64,000 nucleotides of DNA, taken from Stigmatella ashevillena. GTDB lineage: Bacteria > Myxococcota > Myxococcia > Myxococcales > Myxococcaceae. Every line of letters begins with the position of its first letter. The stretch's first letter is position 1. Below, piece by piece: positions 61,469 through 64,000 of this stretch. The DNA lies in assembly GCF_028368975.1 (NCBI RefSeq), contig NZ_JAQNDM010000002.1:3048007-3112006 (forward strand). The letters run 5' to 3'. The translations under genes were made by a program, and so were the position numbers. Under the pieces are notes generated by a model. The model had not been told where the DNA came from, did not search any database, and worked only from the letters and a program-made list of their open reading frames with translations.

Positions 61469-62431
61469 GTGAACAAGCACCTCCTCCGCCTCATGATGCT
61501 GTCGAGCGCCCTGGTGCTGATGACGGGGCGCGGGGCACACGCGGAGCCTCGCCGAAGGGTGATTCCCATCGAGTACGACTTCGTCGCGGTGAGCTTCAGC
61601 CCCGATGAGCGCTCGCTCGCCATCCTGTCGGAGTCGAGCATCACCCTCTACGACGTGGCCACGGGCAAGAAGGGCCGGACGCTCGAGCTGAAGAGCGACT
61701 CCCTCTCCTCGCCGGGCACCTTCAGCCCCAATGGGCAGATGTTCGCCGCCGCCTGCTCCGTGATGCGCTCCACCCTCGTCGAGCAGGTCTGCATCTGGCG
61801 AACCTCCACCGGAAAGACGCTGCCGGCCTGGGGCGGCACCCCCGACCCACTGAAGGCCGACGACATCGCCTTCGCCCCCAATGGAAAGGAGCTGGTGACC
61901 TCGGCCGATGGAGACATCACGGTCTCCCATCTGAACCTCGACAAGGAGCGCACCTTCCCCGGCCAGGCGTTCGGTCTTCCCCTCAAGGGGGGCTGGATCG
62001 CGGTCGCCCACCAGGACGGCCCCATCTCCGTGAACCTGCTGGCGACCGGCAAACCGCTGCGAACACTCGAAGGAACGAACCCCGCCACGGAATTCACCGT
62101 GGATTCGCAGGGCAAATGGATCGCGGGGTGGGTGGGAGGCTCGGCGATCACCCTCTACAACGCCGCCACGGGCGCCCGGTCCGGAGAGGTGTCCCCGGGC
62201 CCCATGGCCCTCTCCTCCATCGCCTTTCTGGCCTCCGGACGCCAACTGGCGACGGTGGACGCGGGGCAGGTCCGCTTCTGGGCCGTCCCCTCCGGCCAGC
62301 TCACGGCCACTCTCCCCTATGACGGAGAGCTGCTCGCGCTCTCCCCGCAGGGACGGTGGCTCGTCACCCGCAAGCCCCAGCAACCGGAGCTTCACCTCAT
62401 CCCGGCCACCGCCACGCCCCCTCTCCCCTGA
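61469..62431 (+). CDS. Secreted WD40/beta-propeller-like protein
   Basis: 320 residues from GTG 61469, immediately after the ruvX TGA (no gap). Signal peptide (about 1-24, ...ALVLMTGRGAHA|E), then WD40-like blades (VSFSPDERSLAILSESSITLYDVATGK; IAFAPNGKELVTSADGDI; IAFLASGRQLATVDAGQVRFW). Four to six blades, incomplete for a classical seven-blade ring unless some blades are degenerate. Function unknown; translationally coupled to ruvX. Confidence 0.82.
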   Translation: MNKHLLRLMMLSSALVLMTGRGAHAEPRRRVIPIEYDFVAVSFSPDERSLAILSESSITLYDVATGKKGRTLELKSDSLSSPGTFSPNGQMFAAACSVMRSTLVEQVCIWRTSTGKTLPAWGGTPDPLKADDIAFAPNGKELVTSADGDITVSHLNLDKERTFPGQAFGLPLKGGWIAVAHQDGPISVNLLATGKPLRTLEGTNPATEFTVDSQGKWIAGWVGGSAITLYNAATGARSGEVSPGPMALSSIAFLASGRQLATVDAGQVRFWAVPSGQLTATLPYDGELLALSPQGRWLVTRKPQQPELHLIPATATPPLP

Positions 62432-62444
62432 CCACCCGGCCGAA

Positions 62445-63986
62445 TCAGCGGCGGCGATAGAGGTGCACGGGCGGCGCGAAGCCGTCCAGTTCCTCGTAGA
62501 CCACCCCATCCAGCGTCAGGGTGCGGCCCTCCAGGCGGACGCCGGGATCCTTCATCAGCCCGCCGCCCTCGAAGCGCACGAGGTACCCGGGCTGGGCGTC
62601 CGCGAGGCGCTGCCGGAAGGTGTCCCAGCGCATGCGGGCCATGCGCATCTCGGGCAGCCCGGAGAAGAAAGCGACCTGGATGTCCAGGTAGCCCTCGTCC
62701 GTGTCGAGCGCCAGGGCGCCCCCCTTTGCGGCCACCTCCTCCTTGATGAAGCGCGCCACCTGCCGCACGGCCTGGGGATTGGTGGAGGTGGGGCTCACGG
62801 GCCGCAAGCCATCGCGCGGACCGCCCTCCGCCCGGAAAGTGTAGAGCCCCAGCGCCACGGGCATTCCCACCGCGAGCGCCATGGCCAGCCCCGCCACCGC
62901 CCGGCGCACGCCCCGTCCCCGCTCCCCCACGCACACCCAGAAGCCGGACAGGACAAAGGGCAGCAACAACACCACTTGAAGGGCCGTGAAGCGCCCCAGC
63001 GGCACGAAGTTGAGCAGCACCGCGGCCCGGCAGGTGTAATAGGCGGTGGGCACCAGCGCCGCGAGCACCAGCCACCGCAGCTCGGGCCGCTCCTTCCACG
63101 CCTTCACCATGCCGGCCGCGCCGAACAGCGCCACCCCGGGCGTGAGCGTGAAGAACGCGATCGCGGGCCAGAACACGAGCGCCTGCGCCCGGAACACCCA
63201 CTGCTTCGCCCCTCCCGCGGCGCTCTCGCTCCAGCGCTGGTGAAACTCATCGATATAATGGATGGGGAACAGCGGGCTGCCGTGCGCCAGCTCATTGCCC
63301 TGCATCCAGGCGAGCGGAAACGGCAGGCAGAGCAGCCCGAAGGTCACCGCCATCGTGATGCCGGAGATCCGATCCGGGCGCCACAAGAGCGGCATCACCG
63401 CCAGCAGCGGGATGTACATCCACGCGTCGTAGCGCATGGCGCACGCGAGGTTGAGCACCATGGCCGCGCCGAACAGCGGCCCGAAACGGCCCTCCTCCAA
63501 CGCCTGCGCGAAGAGCGCGAACACCCAGAGCATGAAGAAGAGCGACACCGCCTCGCTCCCCGCGGTGGTAGAGAACTGAAGGTGCATTCCCCACACCGAG
63601 AAGCCCAGGCACGCCCAGACGCCCGCCTTCCAGCCAAAGAAGCGGCGCGTCAGGGCAAACAACGGCAGCACGGTGAGCACGCCGAAGAGCAGGCTGATCG
63701 CCCGGCCCGCATGCTCCCGGTCCAGCACCGAGAGCGCGGCGCCCACGAGGTAGAAGTGCAGGGGCCCGAACTGCAGGGCCCCGTCCTGGAAGGACTCGAT
63801 GAGGTGGGGGGCCCGAAGCCAGCGCTCCGCCAGCTCCGTGCGCACCACCGCGTCCCCGTAGAAGTTCTCGTTGACCGGGAACACCACCAGCCGGGGCACC
63901 AGCGCCGCCACCAGCAGCAGCCCGAGCAGCCATCCCCGCCCCGGCTCACGTTCCAAGGCAGGCCCCTCTTCCCGAGAGGAACCCAC
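62445..63986 (-). CDS. GT39/ArnT-type membrane glycosyltransferase
   Basis: 513 residues from GTG 63986, although the frame stays open to the window edge, so the start may lie outside. Multiple membrane helices (about 11-13) with the N-terminal acidic loop NENFYGDAVVRTEL, where the catalytic Asp sits in GT39 enzymes, and a C-terminal periplasmic soluble tail (about 400-513). The family moves a sugar from a polyprenyl phosphate donor to an envelope acceptor; the specific sugar cannot be told. Confidence 0.83.
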   Translation of the reverse strand: MGSSREEGPALEREPGRGWLLGLLLVAALVPRLVVFPVNENFYGDAVVRTELAERWLRAPHLIESFQDGALQFGPLHFYLVGAALSVLDREHAGRAISLLFGVLTVLPLFALTRRFFGWKAGVWACLGFSVWGMHLQFSTTAGSEAVSLFFMLWVFALFAQALEEGRFGPLFGAAMVLNLACAMRYDAWMYIPLLAVMPLLWRPDRISGITMAVTFGLLCLPFPLAWMQGNELAHGSPLFPIHYIDEFHQRWSESAAGGAKQWVFRAQALVFWPAIAFFTLTPGVALFGAAGMVKAWKERPELRWLVLAALVPTAYYTCRAAVLLNFVPLGRFTALQVVLLLPFVLSGFWVCVGERGRGVRRAVAGLAMALAVGMPVALGLYTFRAEGGPRDGLRPVSPTSTNPQAVRQVARFIKEEVAAKGGALALDTDEGYLDIQVAFFSGLPEMRMARMRWDTFRQRLADAQPGYLVRFEGGGLMKDPGVRLEGRTLTLDGVVYEELDGFAPPVHLYRRR

Positions 63987-64000
63987 CGGCAGGGACGGCG

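Overview
The window is high-GC, gene-dense DNA from a myxobacterium (Myxococcota, most likely suborder Cystobacterineae; the genus cannot be fixed from sequence alone). The evidence is a complete Myxococcus-type type IV pilus cluster, tandem MYXO-CTERM sorting tails, many NtrC-type and hybrid signalling proteins, frequent GTG starts and the general style of proline-rich fusion proteins. No rRNA, tRNA, CRISPR array, insertion sequence or prophage gene was seen, and no gap longer than about 240 bases lacks a gene.

Region 1 (1-14045) is the S-motility type IV pilus locus: pilR2 (cut by the window edge), pilS2, pilD, two tandem pilA genes, pilG-pilH-pilI, then pilR, pilS, pilC, pilT and pilB. pilA has a clear sigma-54 promoter with a tandem repeat upstream that could be the PilR enhancer. 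An intrinsic terminator sits between the two pilA genes. As I recall the M. xanthus order, the pilA-GHI block is inverted here.

Region 2 (14104-34966) is mixed core and accessory DNA: ribF, trmB, a response regulator-GGDEF protein, a proline-rich protein with an Hfq/Sm-like C-terminus coupled to a cupredoxin lipoprotein, a DinG helicase fused to a DnaQ-type exonuclease, a HAMP/HEAT pair, alaS, a PilZ-like/Hsp70 fusion with coiled-coil partners, a Tat-exported deacetylase, a LysR regulator and small membrane or secreted unknowns.

Region 3 (35090-41103) encodes cell-surface proteins: an OmpA-like porin and a 1410-residue AgmC-like protein that looks like two secreted MYXO-CTERM proteins joined in frame.

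Region 4 (41100-54358) holds gshA, an EI24-type membrane protein, a very long S41 protease, a beta-barrel protein, a GDPD, a single TatA-like protein, a zinc-ribbon/disordered membrane protein and a PhaR-ParA-phasin-like cluster. Region 5 (54478-64000) holds a pair of ArsA/Get3-type ATPases, a TPR lipoprotein, an M48 protease, a translocator/chaperone pair resembling type III secretion parts, ruvX, a WD40-like protein and a GT39-type membrane glycosyltransferase.

The main leads are the ParA/phasin/PhaR cluster, the Hfq-like protein, the orphan translocator/chaperone pair, the internally fused MYXO-CTERM protein, and four convergent gene pairs whose stop codons overlap in a 4-bp YTAG.
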